This document shows, piece after piece, positions 26,585 to 36,507 of a stretch of DNA of 64,000 nucleotides. A program made the position numbers and the translations under genes. Numbering within the stretch: position 1 is the first letter of the stretch; the number at the start of each line of letters is the position of its first letter. Origin of the DNA: Streptomyces sp. NRRL B-24484 (GTDB lineage: Bacteria; Actinomycetota; Actinomycetes; Streptomycetales; Streptomycetaceae); NCBI RefSeq assembly GCF_000717715.1, contig NZ_JOAI01000042.1, positions 61,921 to 125,920 on the forward strand, given 5' to 3'. The notes below the pieces were generated by a model that ran no database searches, was not told the origin of the DNA, and saw only the letters and a program-made list of their open reading frames with translations.

Positions 26585-28126
26585 TCACGTCGGCCCGCCG
26601 GCCTCCTTGCAGAGGTGGTCGAGCAGGTTGGCGGTGGCCCGCTGGACGCGCTCGTCGGTGTGCCCGGGCCGGTCCAGTGCCGGCGACCAGGCGAAGGTGC
26701 CGGCCGCGAAGACGTACGCGCCGCTGGGCGCCCGGTAGAGCGAGGTCTGCTGGTGCCGCAGCCGCCCGGCGCTGTCGCGGTACGGGGAGTGGGCGAGCAG
26801 GGTCCGTTCGGTGTGCTCGGGCAGCGGGGCCCGCGGGTGGTAGTGGTCGGCCTCGCCGGCGACCAGGCCGGGCAGCGGGTCGCCGTCCTGCAGGCCGGTG
26901 CCGGCCCACAGCCAGTGGCCGGTGTTGCGGGCGATCATCGGGGCGGGCGAGGGCACCCGACCGGCGTACTGGACGCCGAGCAGGGCCTGCTCGGGCTCGC
27001 CGGCCTCCCGCCAGAGCGCGCCCGCGGTGCCCGGCAGCCCGGCGGCCGGGCTGCCGACCGGGACCTTCTGCCGCTTGCGGCAGTTGAGCAGACGGTTCGG
27101 CTCGCCGGACGGCCCCGCCGAGAGGTCGACCCGCCAGTACATGGTGTTGGCGGAGAGGAACACCAGCGAGGTGCCGGTGTCCCGGGCGTACTCGACCGTC
27201 CGCCGCATCGGCTCGGACCAGTACTCGTCGTGCCCGGGGAAGACCATCGCCCGGTGCCGCTCCGGGTCGACCAGCCCGGCGTGCAGGTCGGTGGCGGTCG
27301 CGTAGGCCAGGTCGTAGCCGTACCGCTCGGCCCAGCGGATGAAGTCGTAGGCGTGCCCGACGTGCAGCGGCAGCCCCGCGCCCGCGTGCGGCCGGTCGAA
27401 GGAGACGGTGACGGCGGCCTCGGACTCGCCGACCAGCCGTCCCTGCCCGTCCCAGGCGTGGTACAGGCTGGCGCCGGTGTGCCCGTCCTCGGGGAAGAGG
27501 TTGTAGGCCTGCCAGGTCACGTCGGGCAGGACGAGCAGCAGCTCCGCCGGGTGCTCCGGATCCGCGTCGCGGACGGTGAACGGGACGTGGCTGCGGTGCC
27601 GGTCGTCGGCCGTGGTCAGCACCGCGACGTACGCGCCGGGACGCCAGTGCGCGGGGATGTGCAGCCGCCAGGACTGCCACCAGTGGTGACAGGAGACCGT
27701 CCGGCCGACGACCAGGGGCGCCGCCTGGGCGAGCCCGGAGATCAACGGGCTGGAGGTGACCTGGCGGGCGCCGTCGCCGCCGTAGTGGCCGATCCGGTAG
27801 ACGTCCACGGTGAACTCGCGCGGCGGGTTCACCGTCACCCGGAAGTCCACCGAACCCCCGGGGCGGACCACACCGGCCGAGGCGAAGCCCTTGATCTGCT
27901 GGTCGACGTCGTCGGCGTTGGCCGGGCTGTTCACCACCGGGGCGGGCCTTGGCCCGCTGAGCGGCTGCTGGCCGGGCGCGTCGACGCTGACGTACCACGG
28001 GACCCCGCCGTCGGCGAGGTACTGGTCGGGGCTGCGCAACCACGGCAGCGGCCCCTGGCCGAAGGGGTCGGACACGCCGTGCGCCAGCGTGCCGGACTCC
28101 CAGCGGCGGTTGAGTTCCGTCCCCAC
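26585..28126 (-). CDS. N,N-dimethylformamidase beta-subunit-like protein
   Basis: The 513-residue protein matches the large-subunit-like family. VVNSPANADDVDQQIKGFAS and DFRVTVNPPREFTVDVYRIG form a beta-sandwich region, followed by LPDVTWQAYNLFPEDG and VFPGHDEYWSEPMRRTVEYA in the main domain. True DMFase also needs a small subunit, absent here, so the substrate is uncertain. The GTG at 28126 follows GGGGAGGGG; longer starts lack a ribosome site. It lies 43 bases upstream of purC on the same strand. Confidence 0.78.
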   Translation of the reverse strand: MGTELNRRWESGTLAHGVSDPFGQGPLPWLRSPDQYLADGGVPWYVSVDAPGQQPLSGPRPAPVVNSPANADDVDQQIKGFASAGVVRPGGSVDFRVTVNPPREFTVDVYRIGHYGGDGARQVTSSPLISGLAQAAPLVVGRTVSCHHWWQSWRLHIPAHWRPGAYVAVLTTADDRHRSHVPFTVRDADPEHPAELLLVLPDVTWQAYNLFPEDGHTGASLYHAWDGQGRLVGESEAAVTVSFDRPHAGAGLPLHVGHAYDFIRWAERYGYDLAYATATDLHAGLVDPERHRAMVFPGHDEYWSEPMRRTVEYARDTGTSLVFLSANTMYWRVDLSAGPSGEPNRLLNCRKRQKVPVGSPAAGLPGTAGALWREAGEPEQALLGVQYAGRVPSPAPMIARNTGHWLWAGTGLQDGDPLPGLVAGEADHYHPRAPLPEHTERTLLAHSPYRDSAGRLRHQQTSLYRAPSGAYVFAAGTFAWSPALDRPGHTDERVQRATANLLDHLCKEAGGPT

Positions 28127-28290
28127 GCGCCCCTCCCCACGGTCGCCGGCGTCAGGCTCGGCCCGCCCCTCCGCAACTGGCATGTGCCACACGGATGTGC
28201 GTGCGGTCCAGCACACCACAGGTTGCTGTCACTGCGTCACCCCACCGTAGCAACTGGTAGGCAAGACGCCCGATTCCGCACGGTTCGTCA

Positions 28291-29763
28291 TCAACTGCGC
28301 ACGGGGCGCGCGAGCCGCACGCCCGCCGTCTCCAACCAGCCGCGCAGCGGTGCGTCCTTGCCGAGTTCGACGGCCTGTCCGACCACCGCGACCAGGTCGG
28401 CCCGGCGCACCCCGCCCATCAGCAGCACCGGCCCGTCCAGCCAGTCCAGGCCGGGGACGGCGGCGCCGGCGTCCACCACGGCGCAGCTGACCATCGCCGT
28501 GAGGTGGTCAGCGAGCAGGTCGCGGGCGTGGCGGCCCGGCGCGGTGTGGCCGCAGCGGCCGGCCAGGGTGGTCGCCAGCTCCTCGCCGCCCCCGCCGGCG
28601 AGCCGGGCGAGCACCCGGGCGAGCGGCGGCCCGCCGGACCGGCCCGACCCGGCACCGTCCAGGGCGGACTGCAGCACGGCCGACTTGTCGCGCCAGGCGC
28701 GGGCGGCCACCTCGGCCGGGTAGGCGTCCCAGTCGAGCGGCCGCCAGCCGCCGGGCGGCACCTGGTGCAGCAGCTCCGCGGCGAGCAGCGAGACGGCGGC
28801 GTCCACCCGGCCCGGCTCCTCCAGCAGGTCGCAGGCCGGCCGGTCGCCGAGCCGGGTCTCGTAGCCGTCGGCGAGCCGGTCGCGGCGGGCCAGCTCGGTG
28901 AGGGCGGCGACCACGCCCGCGTTCAGGTGCTCCGGGTGGCGGCCGAGCCGCCAGGCGGGCAGGGCGACCCGGGTGAGCAGGCGGTCCCACCCCGCGTAGG
29001 CGAGGCCGACCTGCTCCTGGGCGGCGATCCGCATCCCGTAGTCGACCGCCCTGGCCTGGTGCGAGGCCCAGGCGGCGGCCGAGCGCTCCAGCTCGGCGGC
29101 GTGGTCGCGGCAGGCGCCCAGCAGCAGGCGGTTGATCCGGTCGATCACCGCGGCCGGCCCGCGGTGCGGCTCGCCGAGCGCGGCGTCCAGGCTGCGGACG
29201 AAGCGGCGGGCGGCGGCCACGTCCGTGTCGGCGGCGACCGCCGTGCCGGCCACCACGGGGGCGAGCAGGGCCCGGAGCTCGCCCGCCCGCATCCACCACA
29301 GGAAGGGCGAGCCGATCACCAGGACGGGCGCCGGGTGCGCAGTGCCCCGGCGGTGCGGGCCGACCGGTTCCTCCAGCCAGCTGTCGCAGTCCGGGGTCAG
29401 CGCGATCCCGGAGGGCACGGGCACCTCCAGGCGCTCCGCGAGGTCGGCCAGCAGCCGGTACAGCTCCGGGGCCTCCTCCCGGCGGACCGGGACGGCCGGG
29501 GTGACCGGCGGCACGGCGGACCGGTGCGAGCGGTGCACCAGCCAGCCGGTCACCAGTGCCAGGACGGCGACGGCGGCCACCGCCCAGCGGACGGCGTCCC
29601 ACGGGCCGCCGTCCGGCGAGCCCGGCGCGCCGATCCGGCCGGTGAAACGGCCCGCCAGCAGCACGACGGCCAGGGCGGCGGGGACAACGGTGGCGGCCAG
29701 GGCCCAGCCACGGATTCGCAGCACGGCCTGGGCATGCACGCGTGCGGCGTCGACAGCGGCCAT
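28291..29763 (-). CDS. Membrane protein, M48-peptidase-like but lacking HExxH
   Basis: The 490-residue protein has two N-terminal membrane segments (WALAATVVPAALAVVLLAG and RWAVAAVAVLALVTGWLVH). The stretch APVLVIGSPFLWWMRAGELR then ALLAPVVAG has the layout seen before and through the HExxH motif of M48 peptidases (E-L-R-A-L-L-A-H-E), but the zinc residues are absent. No other catalytic motif was seen. The ATG at 29763 is preferred on homology grounds, although AAGGGGG is rather far upstream (about 12 bases). Confidence 0.6.
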   Translation of the reverse strand: MAAVDAARVHAQAVLRIRGWALAATVVPAALAVVLLAGRFTGRIGAPGSPDGGPWDAVRWAVAAVAVLALVTGWLVHRSHRSAVPPVTPAVPVRREEAPELYRLLADLAERLEVPVPSGIALTPDCDSWLEEPVGPHRRGTAHPAPVLVIGSPFLWWMRAGELRALLAPVVAGTAVAADTDVAAARRFVRSLDAALGEPHRGPAAVIDRINRLLLGACRDHAAELERSAAAWASHQARAVDYGMRIAAQEQVGLAYAGWDRLLTRVALPAWRLGRHPEHLNAGVVAALTELARRDRLADGYETRLGDRPACDLLEEPGRVDAAVSLLAAELLHQVPPGGWRPLDWDAYPAEVAARAWRDKSAVLQSALDGAGSGRSGGPPLARVLARLAGGGGEELATTLAGRCGHTAPGRHARDLLADHLTAMVSCAVVDAGAAVPGLDWLDGPVLLMGGVRRADLVAVVGQAVELGKDAPLRGWLETAGVRLARPVRS

Positions 29764-30204
29764 TCGGCGCGGCACCCCCTTCGGAGCGGTCGGAGGCCAG
29801 TGGGCCGGGGCCGGATGGACCGGCCGGGCCGGCACCCGCGGCGTCCGAGCGACTCGAAATGATCAGTATCCGACCGGGACTCGGCGGCAGCCGCCCCCGG
29901 TTGTGCATCCTGCATGGCACTTCTGACAGTGTTGACGCCCTCGTGCGGATGGGTGTTCCGGATCGCACCGCTTTCCACTCGTCCTGGTGACGGCGCGAAC
30001 AATCCGGACGCCCCCAGCATCCCCCCGGGGACGTCGCCCCACCCGGTGGCGTCCGCGGTGGCGATACCGCGGGCGGGCGCGATTCAGCGCACCCTACGAC
30101 CGGATCGCGGGTTGCGTCAGCCGGATGCCCGATGAGTCACCCGAAGGGCTGGATTCCCGGCTTCGGGGAACCCCGCGGGGCGCGCCGGGTGGGCCGGGAA
30201 AAGC

Positions 30205-30254
30205 CCGAGGGCGCTGCGCCCATGGGGGTGTCCCCGCGGAGGCAGCGCCCTCGG
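30205..30254 (-). terminator. Terminator of purD
   Basis: A 13-bp perfect outer stem (30205-30217 with 30242-30254) and a long GC loop lie just past the purD stop (30274). The rest of the 510-base stretch 29764-30273 holds the promoter side of the membrane-protein gene, with an AT-richer patch at about 29852-29877, and no gene I can support. Confidence 0.7.
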
Positions 30255-30273
30255 CGCCGTCGACGGCCGTGCG

Positions 30274-31515
30274 CTACTGCGCGGCCTTCAGCGCGATGTC
30301 GGTGCGGTGGTGCGAGCCCTTCAGCGAGATCTTCGCGACGCCGCGGTAGGCGCGCTCGCGGGCCTCGGCGATGTCGGCGCCGGTCGCGGTGACCGACAGC
30401 ACGCGGCCGCCCGCACTGAGCACCTCGCCGTCCTCACCCGTTCGGGTGCCCGCGTGCAGCACGTGGGTGTGCTCGTCGGCGACCTCGGCCAGGCCCTCGA
30501 TCGGGTCGCCGGTGCGCGGCGCGGCCGGGTAGCCCTCGGAGGCCACGACCACGGTCACCGCGGCGCCCTCGTCCCAGCGCAGCGGCTCCAGGCCGGCCAG
30601 GGTGCCCTCGGCGGCGGCGAGCAGCACGCCGGCCAGCGGGGTGCGCAGCCGGGCCAGCACGACCTGGGTCTCCGGGTCGCCGAACCGGGCGTTGAACTCG
30701 ATCACGCGGGTGCCGCGCGAGGTCAGCGCGAGGCCGGCGTAGAGCAGGCCGGAGAACGGCGTGCCGCGGCGGCGCAGCTCGTCCACGGTCGGCTGCAGGA
30801 CGGTGGCGAGCACCTCGTCGACCAGGCCCTCGGGGGCCCAGGGCAGCGGGGAGTAGGCGCCCATGCCGCCGGTGTTCGGGCCCTCGTCGCCGTCGAGGGC
30901 GCGCTTGAAGTCCTGGGCGGGCACGAGCGGCAGCACGGCGGTGCCGTCGGTGATCGCGAAGAGCGAGACCTCGGGGCCGTCCAGGTACTCCTCGATCACC
31001 ACGCGCTCGCAGGCGGCGGCGTGCTCCAGCGCGGCCGCGCGGTCGGAGGTGACCACGACGCCCTTGCCGGCGGCCAGGCCGTCGTCCTTGACCACGTACG
31101 GCGCGCCGAAGGCGTCCAGCGCGGCGGCCGCCTCCTCGGCGGTAGTGCAGACGTAGGAGCGGGCGGTCGGCACGCCGGCTGCGGCCATCACGTCCTTGGC
31201 GAAGGCCTTGGAGCCCTCCAGCTGAGCCGCCTCGGCGGAGGGGCCGAAGACCGGGATGCCGGCCCCGCGCAGCGGGTCGGCCACGCCGGCCACCAGCGGG
31301 GCCTCGGGGCCCACCACCACCAGGTCGGCGGCGAGCTCGCGGGCCAGGGCGGTGACGGCCGCGCCGTCCAGCTGGTCGACCGGGTGCACCGTGGCGACCT
31401 CCGCGATCCCGGCGTTGCCCGGGGCGCAGTGCAGCTCGGTGACGGCGGGATCGAGGGACAGTGAGCGGCACAGGGCGTGTTCGCGGGCGCCGCCGCCGAT
31501 TACGAGGACCTTCAC
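30274..31515 (-). CDS. purD: Phosphoribosylamine-glycine ligase (GARS)
   Basis: This ATP-grasp enzyme makes GAR from phosphoribosylamine and glycine. The 413-residue protein has the N-terminal [13 protein letters not shown], the ATP-grasp core [28 protein letters not shown] and [17 protein letters not shown]. The GTG at 31515 gives the canonical VKVLVIGGG start; the TTG at 31524 is less likely. It stands divergent from the SLATT gene. The identification is firm. Confidence 0.96.
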   Translation of the reverse strand: MKVLVIGGGAREHALCRSLSLDPAVTELHCAPGNAGIAEVATVHPVDQLDGAAVTALARELAADLVVVGPEAPLVAGVADPLRGAGIPVFGPSAEAAQLEGSKAFAKDVMAAAGVPTARSYVCTTAEEAAAALDAFGAPYVVKDDGLAAGKGVVVTSDRAAALEHAAACERVVIEEYLDGPEVSLFAITDGTAVLPLVPAQDFKRALDGDEGPNTGGMGAYSPLPWAPEGLVDEVLATVLQPTVDELRRRGTPFSGLLYAGLALTSRGTRVIEFNARFGDPETQVVLARLRTPLAGVLLAAAEGTLAGLEPLRWDEGAAVTVVVASEGYPAAPRTGDPIEGLAEVADEHTHVLHAGTRTGEDGEVLSAGGRVLSVTATGADIAEARERAYRGVAKISLKGSHHRTDIALKAAQ

Positions 31516-31971
31516 GCTTGGCAAGGGTAGTCGGTGGCCGGTTCCGCGCTCCTGCCGCCCGTGGCGAAACCTCCAATGCTGCCGCTTTTCTGCGCATCCG
31601 ATCTGGAGGATCGCACAAAGCGGGGCGCCGACGGCGGCCCTCCGGGCGCCGACGCAGGCCGCGGGTCATGTCCGCGGGCCCGCCGGGCCTCGCTCGGAAG
31701 AGTGAAATCTCGCCGCCCGACGAAACCCTCTCACCTCGGCTTCCGGACCCGAATTCGGATAACGATCACAGCCGAAGCGCCCCCACGGTAAGCCATTTGG
31801 GGGTAAGAAGTGCTGATGGACGAGAACCGGCGAACCGCCGGAGCACGGCACCATGGGCGGCTCACATCCACCCGCGCACGGAGCCATGTCCGACGATGCG
31901 TCAGCCGGACGCGCCGTCAGCCGGGCGTCCAGCCAGGACTGCACTGTCACCCGCCACAGGGAGCCCCACAG
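31516..31971. other. Divergent promoter region, purD and SLATT gene
   Basis: This 456-base non-coding stretch has locally lower GC at about 31730-31815 (for example CGGATAACGATCACAG and TTTGGGGGTAAG). No convincing open frame with coding bias, dyad or riboswitch was found. Confidence 0.4.
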
Positions 31972-32757
31972 GTGAGCCAGCCGGAAATGCAACCCGAGGA
32001 GAGCCCCTGGGGCAAGGACGTCGGCGAGGAGGACCAGCCCCCGGCGGCCTCCGCCGGCCGCACTCCGACGCGCCGCCGCACGGATCTGAGTGCCCGTCAA
32101 TTTCCTCTCGGTGACTGGGGAGAGCCGGCCGAGCGACTGGAGGAGCTCTACCGCTGGTCCGAGGAGCGGGCCGTCGAGGCGATCGACTGGTACCGCAAGG
32201 ACCGTGTGTGGAAGCGCCGTTGGGCCCGGCTGCTGCGTTTCGGCGCCGCGGTGTCCGGGGTCGCCGGGGTGAGCGCCCCGCTGGTCGGGACGACCGGTGT
32301 GCTGGAGGGCGCGGCCGGCTGGGGCTACGTCGGCCTCGCGATGTCCGCCGCCTGCCTGCTGACCGACCGCGGCTTCGGCCTCACCTCCGGCTGGATGCGC
32401 GACGTCTCCACCGCGCAGGCGCTGCAACGGCGCCTGGAGGCCTTCCAGTTCGACTGGGCCTCGGAGTGCGTCCGCGAGGTGCTCGGCCCCACCGAGGGCA
32501 CCGCCGGCGAGGCCGCGGAGCGCTGCCTGGGCGTGCTGCGGCGGTTCTGCGAGGACGTCTCGGACATGGTCCGGTCCGAGACCTCGGAGTGGATGCTGGA
32601 GTTCCGCGCGACGATGACCCAGCTGCCCACCCAGGCGCCGGGCGCCTGGGGCGGCCGTTCCGAGGGCGGGATCGGCGCCCAGGTGCGGGTGCTGCCGCCG
32701 CCCGGCACCCGGCCCACCATGCCCCGCCAGCGCCCGCCGGAGGGGCCGCTGCGCTGA
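31972..32757 (+). CDS. SLATT-domain two-TM protein
   Basis: The 261-residue protein has a disordered N-terminus and then the SLATT core: RLEELYRWSEERAVEAIDWY, KRRWARLLRFGAAVSGVAG, a second membrane helix in GWGYVGLAMSAACLL, and a long C-terminal helical part (VSTAQALQRRLEAFQFDW, then EAAERCLGVLRRFCEDVSDM). SLATT domains are predicted membrane effectors often linked to nucleotide-signal (SMODS/SLOG) conflict systems. No such partner is nearby, so this may be a housekeeping Streptomyces version. The GTG at 31972 has GGGAG upstream; an earlier in-frame start at 31810 is possible. Confidence 0.78.
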   Translation: MSQPEMQPEESPWGKDVGEEDQPPAASAGRTPTRRRTDLSARQFPLGDWGEPAERLEELYRWSEERAVEAIDWYRKDRVWKRRWARLLRFGAAVSGVAGVSAPLVGTTGVLEGAAGWGYVGLAMSAACLLTDRGFGLTSGWMRDVSTAQALQRRLEAFQFDWASECVREVLGPTEGTAGEAAERCLGVLRRFCEDVSDMVRSETSEWMLEFRATMTQLPTQAPGAWGGRSEGGIGAQVRVLPPPGTRPTMPRQRPPEGPLR

Positions 32758-32776
32758 CGGCGCGCACCGAAACCGC

Positions 32777-32802
32777 AGGGCGGGCCCGCCGTGGCCCGCC
32801 CT
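32777..32802. terminator. Bidirectional terminator
   Basis: A perfect 10-bp stem (32777-32786 with 32793-32802) and 6-base loop lie between the convergent SLATT gene and the gene at 32859. Confidence 0.7.
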
Positions 32803-32858
32803 TCCGTGTTGCACCGGCACCCGGAGGCCCGCCCGGGCGGCGGCACCGGCACGGACGG

Positions 32859-33509
32859 TCAGGCGAAGACGATCATCGAGCCCTGGGTGACGCTGCGGGT
32901 CGCCGCCGCGTAGAGCCCGGCCCAGGCGTGCCGCTCCCGCGCGAAGGGGTGGTGCACCTCGTCCAGCGGCGGGGCGAAGGGCTGCTCCAGACCGGTCGGC
33001 GAGAGCGGGCGGGTGGGCGCCGGGGGTTCGAGCACGTCGATGCCCAACACCGGCGCCACCGCCTGCAGTTCGCGCAGCAGGCCGTACGAGGAGCCGAGCG
33101 GGCCACCGGTCGCCAGCAGTGCGTCGTCGACCAGGGGGACGGCGAAGTCCACCGGGACGTACGCACCGGCGTGGTCGAAGTGCCAGACCAGGTGCGACTG
33201 TTCGGCGGTTGACTCGAACATCTCCAGCAGCTGCTCGTAGTCGCCGCCGAGCGCGTCCACCGGGGTGATCTGGAAGCCGGTCACACCCAACAGGTAGGCG
33301 CGGCGCAGGAAGTGGAGCGAGTCGTAGTCGAAGGCGGCTATCGGCTCGACCTCACCGGTGATGCCGGGCGCGTAGCCGTGCACCGGGACCTCGGGCAGCC
33401 CGTGGCCGGCCAGCACCGCGTTGTAGCGGACGAGGTCGTCCCGGAAGGGGTTCTCGGGGTTGTAGGTGAGGACGTCCACGAGCGGGACGAGCCAGAGGTC
33501 GCAGGCCAT
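32859..33509 (-). CDS. Conserved hypothetical protein (216 aa)
   Basis: I do not recognise a named family. The protein is soluble and acidic. The N-terminus MACDLWLVPLVDVLTYNPEN is followed by aromatic-rich segments such as HFLRRAYLLGVTGFQITPVD and SHLVWHFDHAGAYVPVDFA. There is no signal peptide or membrane helix. Good codon bias and a clean start support it as a real gene. It is followed on the same strand side by a GntR regulator upstream, with 117 bases between them; a functional link is not evident. Confidence 0.75.
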   Translation of the reverse strand: MACDLWLVPLVDVLTYNPENPFRDDLVRYNAVLAGHGLPEVPVHGYAPGITGEVEPIAAFDYDSLHFLRRAYLLGVTGFQITPVDALGGDYEQLLEMFESTAEQSHLVWHFDHAGAYVPVDFAVPLVDDALLATGGPLGSSYGLLRELQAVAPVLGIDVLEPPAPTRPLSPTGLEQPFAPPLDEVHHPFARERHAWAGLYAAATRSVTQGSMIVFA

Positions 33510-33626
33510 GGCCGGCTCATCCTCTCCGGAGGTCGGACGGGCGTGCGCCGCCGACGGTGGTCGGGGAACGAGCGCCCACCCTACCGGTGCCCCCGGGACC
33601 TCCGCGGGCCGAGGACGGCGGCCGGC

Positions 33627-34535
33627 TCAGGACGGGGAGGTGCGGCCCGGCACCGGGCCGGACGGCCGCACCGGCCGCCCGAAGCGCCCCGGCGGGACGG
33701 ACCGCGGCAGCGGCACCCGGGTGGCCTCGTCCGGCACCGCGGCCGGGGCGGCGGGAGCAGCGGGGGCGGCCTGCGGGCCGACCGTGGCGGCGCCCGCGAC
33801 CGGGGCGCGCAGCAGTCCCGCCACCGGCACCGCGTCCGCCTCCTCGCCCGCCAGGCGGGCCAGCAGTTCCAGGGTGAACAGGTTGTAGTCGTTCACCACC
33901 CGGTGCGCGCCGGACAGGTCGCGGGCCTCGATCCGGTCGACCAGGTCGCCGTGCCGGTCCCAGCAGACCCCGGCGATGTCCCCCGCCTGCCGCAGGTACG
34001 GGGCGGCGAACATCCAGGACTGCACCCGCAGCCAGCCGAGGTACTCGGCGATCCGGGCGTTCCCGAGCAGGGCCGCGGCCTCCTGCCAGAACCGCAGGTC
34101 GCATCCGACCAGCACGTCGAGCTGACCCTGCCGGGAGGCCCGGGCGGCGGCGTCCGCCCGGCGGCGCAGCGAGGGCATCCGGGACCAGTCGTAGCCGCCG
34201 GTGCCACGGGCCGGGTGCGCGGTGAGCCGGCGCATCGCGCTGTCGGTGAGCAGGGTGCGCGCCTCGAAGATCTCCAGGAAGTCCCGCCAGGTGAAGGCCG
34301 GCACGGTGAAGCCGCGGTGGTGCTCGGCGCGCAGCAGCCCCTGGGCGGCGAGGTCGACCATCGCCTCGCGGGCCGGGGTCGCGGACACCCCGTAGAGGTC
34401 GGCGATCTCCTTGACGGTGAAGTTCCGGCCGGCGGCGAGCCGGCCGGCCATCATCTCCTCGCGCAGCGCGTCGGCGATCTGCTCGCGCAGGCTGTTGCGC
34501 TGGATCGGGGGACGGGCGGCACCGGTGCCGTACAT
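33627..34535 (-). CDS. GntR-family regulator with FCD-type ligand domain
   Basis: The 302-residue protein has an N-terminal winged HTH (VKEIADLYGVSATPAREAMV at about residues 42-61) and an all-helical C-terminal domain of FCD type (EIFEARTLLTDSAMRRLTAH, with later ALLGNARIAEYLGWL). An Ala/Pro-rich tail of about 60 residues follows and is unusual for the family. GAGGAGGGG precedes the ATG at 34535. The regulated operon is unknown; the neighbours are the hypothetical gene and a divergent-side nitrilase. Confidence 0.88.
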   Translation of the reverse strand: MYGTGAARPPIQRNSLREQIADALREEMMAGRLAAGRNFTVKEIADLYGVSATPAREAMVDLAAQGLLRAEHHRGFTVPAFTWRDFLEIFEARTLLTDSAMRRLTAHPARGTGGYDWSRMPSLRRRADAAARASRQGQLDVLVGCDLRFWQEAAALLGNARIAEYLGWLRVQSWMFAAPYLRQAGDIAGVCWDRHGDLVDRIEARDLSGAHRVVNDYNLFTLELLARLAGEEADAVPVAGLLRAPVAGAATVGPQAAPAAPAAPAAVPDEATRVPLPRSVPPGRFGRPVRPSGPVPGRTSPS

Positions 34536-34719
34536 GCGCGGCCACCCCTCCTCGGCAGGTGTCACGGGGCCAGCGCGGAAGGCGATGGCGGCTCATCTTC
34601 TCAAAGTCGCCCCCGGGGTGCACAAGTACCCCATCACGCCCATAACCGGACACCGGGCACCGGCTGCCGGAACAGCCGGGTCGCCCGGCGGTCGGGGACG
34701 GGACGCGGGCCGGCCGGGG

Positions 34720-35517
34720 TCAGCGCTGCACGGGCGCGGGAATGCCGAGCAGCCGGTCCCGGTGCACCGGGAAGTCGGCGCGGGCCTTGCCCACCTCGGC
34801 CGGGTCGAGCTCCACCGTGAGCACCTCCTCGTCCGGGCCAGCCTCGCCGAGCACCCGGCCCCAGGGGTCCACCACCAGGCTGTGCCCCGCCTGCGGCACA
34901 CCGCCGTGGGTGCCCGCGGTGTTGCAGGCCAGGACGAACGCCTGCTCCTCGACGGCACGGGCCCGGGCCAGCAGTGTCCAGTGCTCGCGACGGCGCTCCG
35001 GCCAGGCGGCCGGGACCACGAGCAGTTCGGCGCCGTCGTCGAGCAGCGCCCGGAAGAGCTCGGGGAAGCGCAGGTCGTAGCAGGTCGCGAGGCCCAGTCG
35101 GCCCAGGTCGGTGGCGGCGGTGACGATCTCCTGCCCGGCACCCATCGCGACCGCCTCGCCGCTGTCGAAGCCGAAGCGGTGGATCTTGCGGTACGTGTGG
35201 GTGAGCGTGCCGTCCGGCGCGAACAGCAGCGAGGTGTTGTAGACCGGGCCGTCCGGATCGCGTTCGACGATCGAACCGGCGTGCAGCCACACCCGGGCCG
35301 CCCTGGCGGCCGCCGACATGGCCTCGGCGGTGGGCCCGTCCAGCGGCTCGGCCCCGGTCGACCACGCCTCGTAGGCGAAGCCGCCGAGCGCCCACAGTTC
35401 GGGCAGCACCACCAGATCCGCGCCCTCCTGGGCCCGGACCAGCGCCGCAGCGCGGGACCGCCGCTCGGCGGGCGGCTCGGAATCGGAGACCGCGAGTTGG
35501 ATCAATGAAGCGCGCAC
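34720..35517 (-). CDS. Carbon-nitrogen (nitrilase-superfamily) hydrolase
   Basis: The 265-residue protein has the catalytic triad motifs of the superfamily: Glu in VVLPELWALGG, Lys in THTYRKIHRFGF and Cys in LGLATCYDLRFPELF. It resembles YafV/omega-amidase-like branch members that hydrolyse amides such as alpha-ketoglutaramate, but the substrate is not determined by sequence. The GTG at 35517 yields VRASLIQLAV, the common N-terminus; a GTG at 35532 would add five residues. It diverges from the gene at 35674. Confidence 0.88.
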   Translation of the reverse strand: MRASLIQLAVSDSEPPAERRSRAAALVRAQEGADLVVLPELWALGGFAYEAWSTGAEPLDGPTAEAMSAAARAARVWLHAGSIVERDPDGPVYNTSLLFAPDGTLTHTYRKIHRFGFDSGEAVAMGAGQEIVTAATDLGRLGLATCYDLRFPELFRALLDDGAELLVVPAAWPERRREHWTLLARARAVEEQAFVLACNTAGTHGGVPQAGHSLVVDPWGRVLGEAGPDEEVLTVELDPAEVGKARADFPVHRDRLLGIPAPVQR

Positions 35518-35673
35518 AGTACCACCGTCCACGGCAAGAGTCCTACGATCATCACCCGAAAGCACTGCCCTGCTGTGACCCGACAGCGTAACGTGCGGGT
35601 AGCGCTTGCGCCCCCAGGTCCCGGCGGCGGCCGGCGGCGCGTGTTGGAAGCTGACGGAGGGCCGGAGATACCC

Positions 35674-36507
35674 GTGACGGACAACCAGACCGTGCAGGCT
35701 TACACGGACGCGTGGACGCAGTCCATCGAGTCCGTGGCCGAGCTGCTGGCCCCGCTGCCGACCGACTCGTGGAACCGGCCCACCGAGTGCCCCGGCTGGT
35801 CGGTCCGCGACATCGTCTCGCACATCATCGCCGTCGAGTCCGAGCTGCTCGGCGATCCCCGGCCGATCCACTCCCTCCCCCGCGACCTGCGGCACGTCAC
35901 CTCCGAGTTCGCCCGCTACGTCGAGCTGCCGGTCGACAAGCGCCGCTGCCACACCCCCGTGGAGATCACCAGCGAGCTGGAGTACACGGTCATCCGCCGC
36001 TCGCGCGCCCTGCGCAACGCCCGCCACCAGCCGGAGGACCTCGTCCGCTGGCCGGCCGGCCCGCTCTCCCGGGACATCAGCTACGCCGAGCTGCTGCGCA
36101 ACCGCGCCTTCGACGTCTGGGTGCACGAGCAGGACCTGCGCCGTGCCCTCGGCGTGCCCGGCAACCTGGACTCCCCCGGTGCGGCGGTCACCCGCGACTA
36201 CCTGGTCCAGGGGCTGCCCAAGGTGGTCGCCAAGCTCGCCGGGGCACCGGCCGGCACGACGGTGGTCTTCGACGTGACCGGTCGGCTGGAGTTCCTGCGC
36301 ACCGTCCGGGTGAACGCGGTCGGCCACGGCAGCGTGGACACCTCCGTCGCCCTCGCCCCCGACGTCCAGTTCCACCTCGACTGGGAGACCTTCCTGCGGC
36401 TCGCCTGCGGCCGGGTCCGGCCCGAGATCGCCGCCCACGCCGTCCGCGTCGACGGCGACACCGAGCTCGCCGCCCGCATCCTCGCCCACTTCGCCCTGAC
36501 GCCCTGA
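35674..36507 (+). CDS. Maleylpyruvate isomerase-family protein
   Basis: The 277-residue protein has an MDMPI N-terminal region (DSWNRPTECPGWSVRDIVSH at about residues 30-49, then the conserved HIIAVE) and C-terminal sterol-carrier-like features (TTVVFDVTGRLEFLRTVRV, FHLDWETFLRLACGRVRPE). GGAG lies 7 bases before the GTG at 35674. It is a distant paralogue of the protein at 16420-17229. Mycothiol dependence is inferred from the family. Confidence 0.82.
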   Translation: MTDNQTVQAYTDAWTQSIESVAELLAPLPTDSWNRPTECPGWSVRDIVSHIIAVESELLGDPRPIHSLPRDLRHVTSEFARYVELPVDKRRCHTPVEITSELEYTVIRRSRALRNARHQPEDLVRWPAGPLSRDISYAELLRNRAFDVWVHEQDLRRALGVPGNLDSPGAAVTRDYLVQGLPKVVAKLAGAPAGTTVVFDVTGRLEFLRTVRVNAVGHGSVDTSVALAPDVQFHLDWETFLRLACGRVRPEIAAHAVRVDGDTELAARILAHFALTP

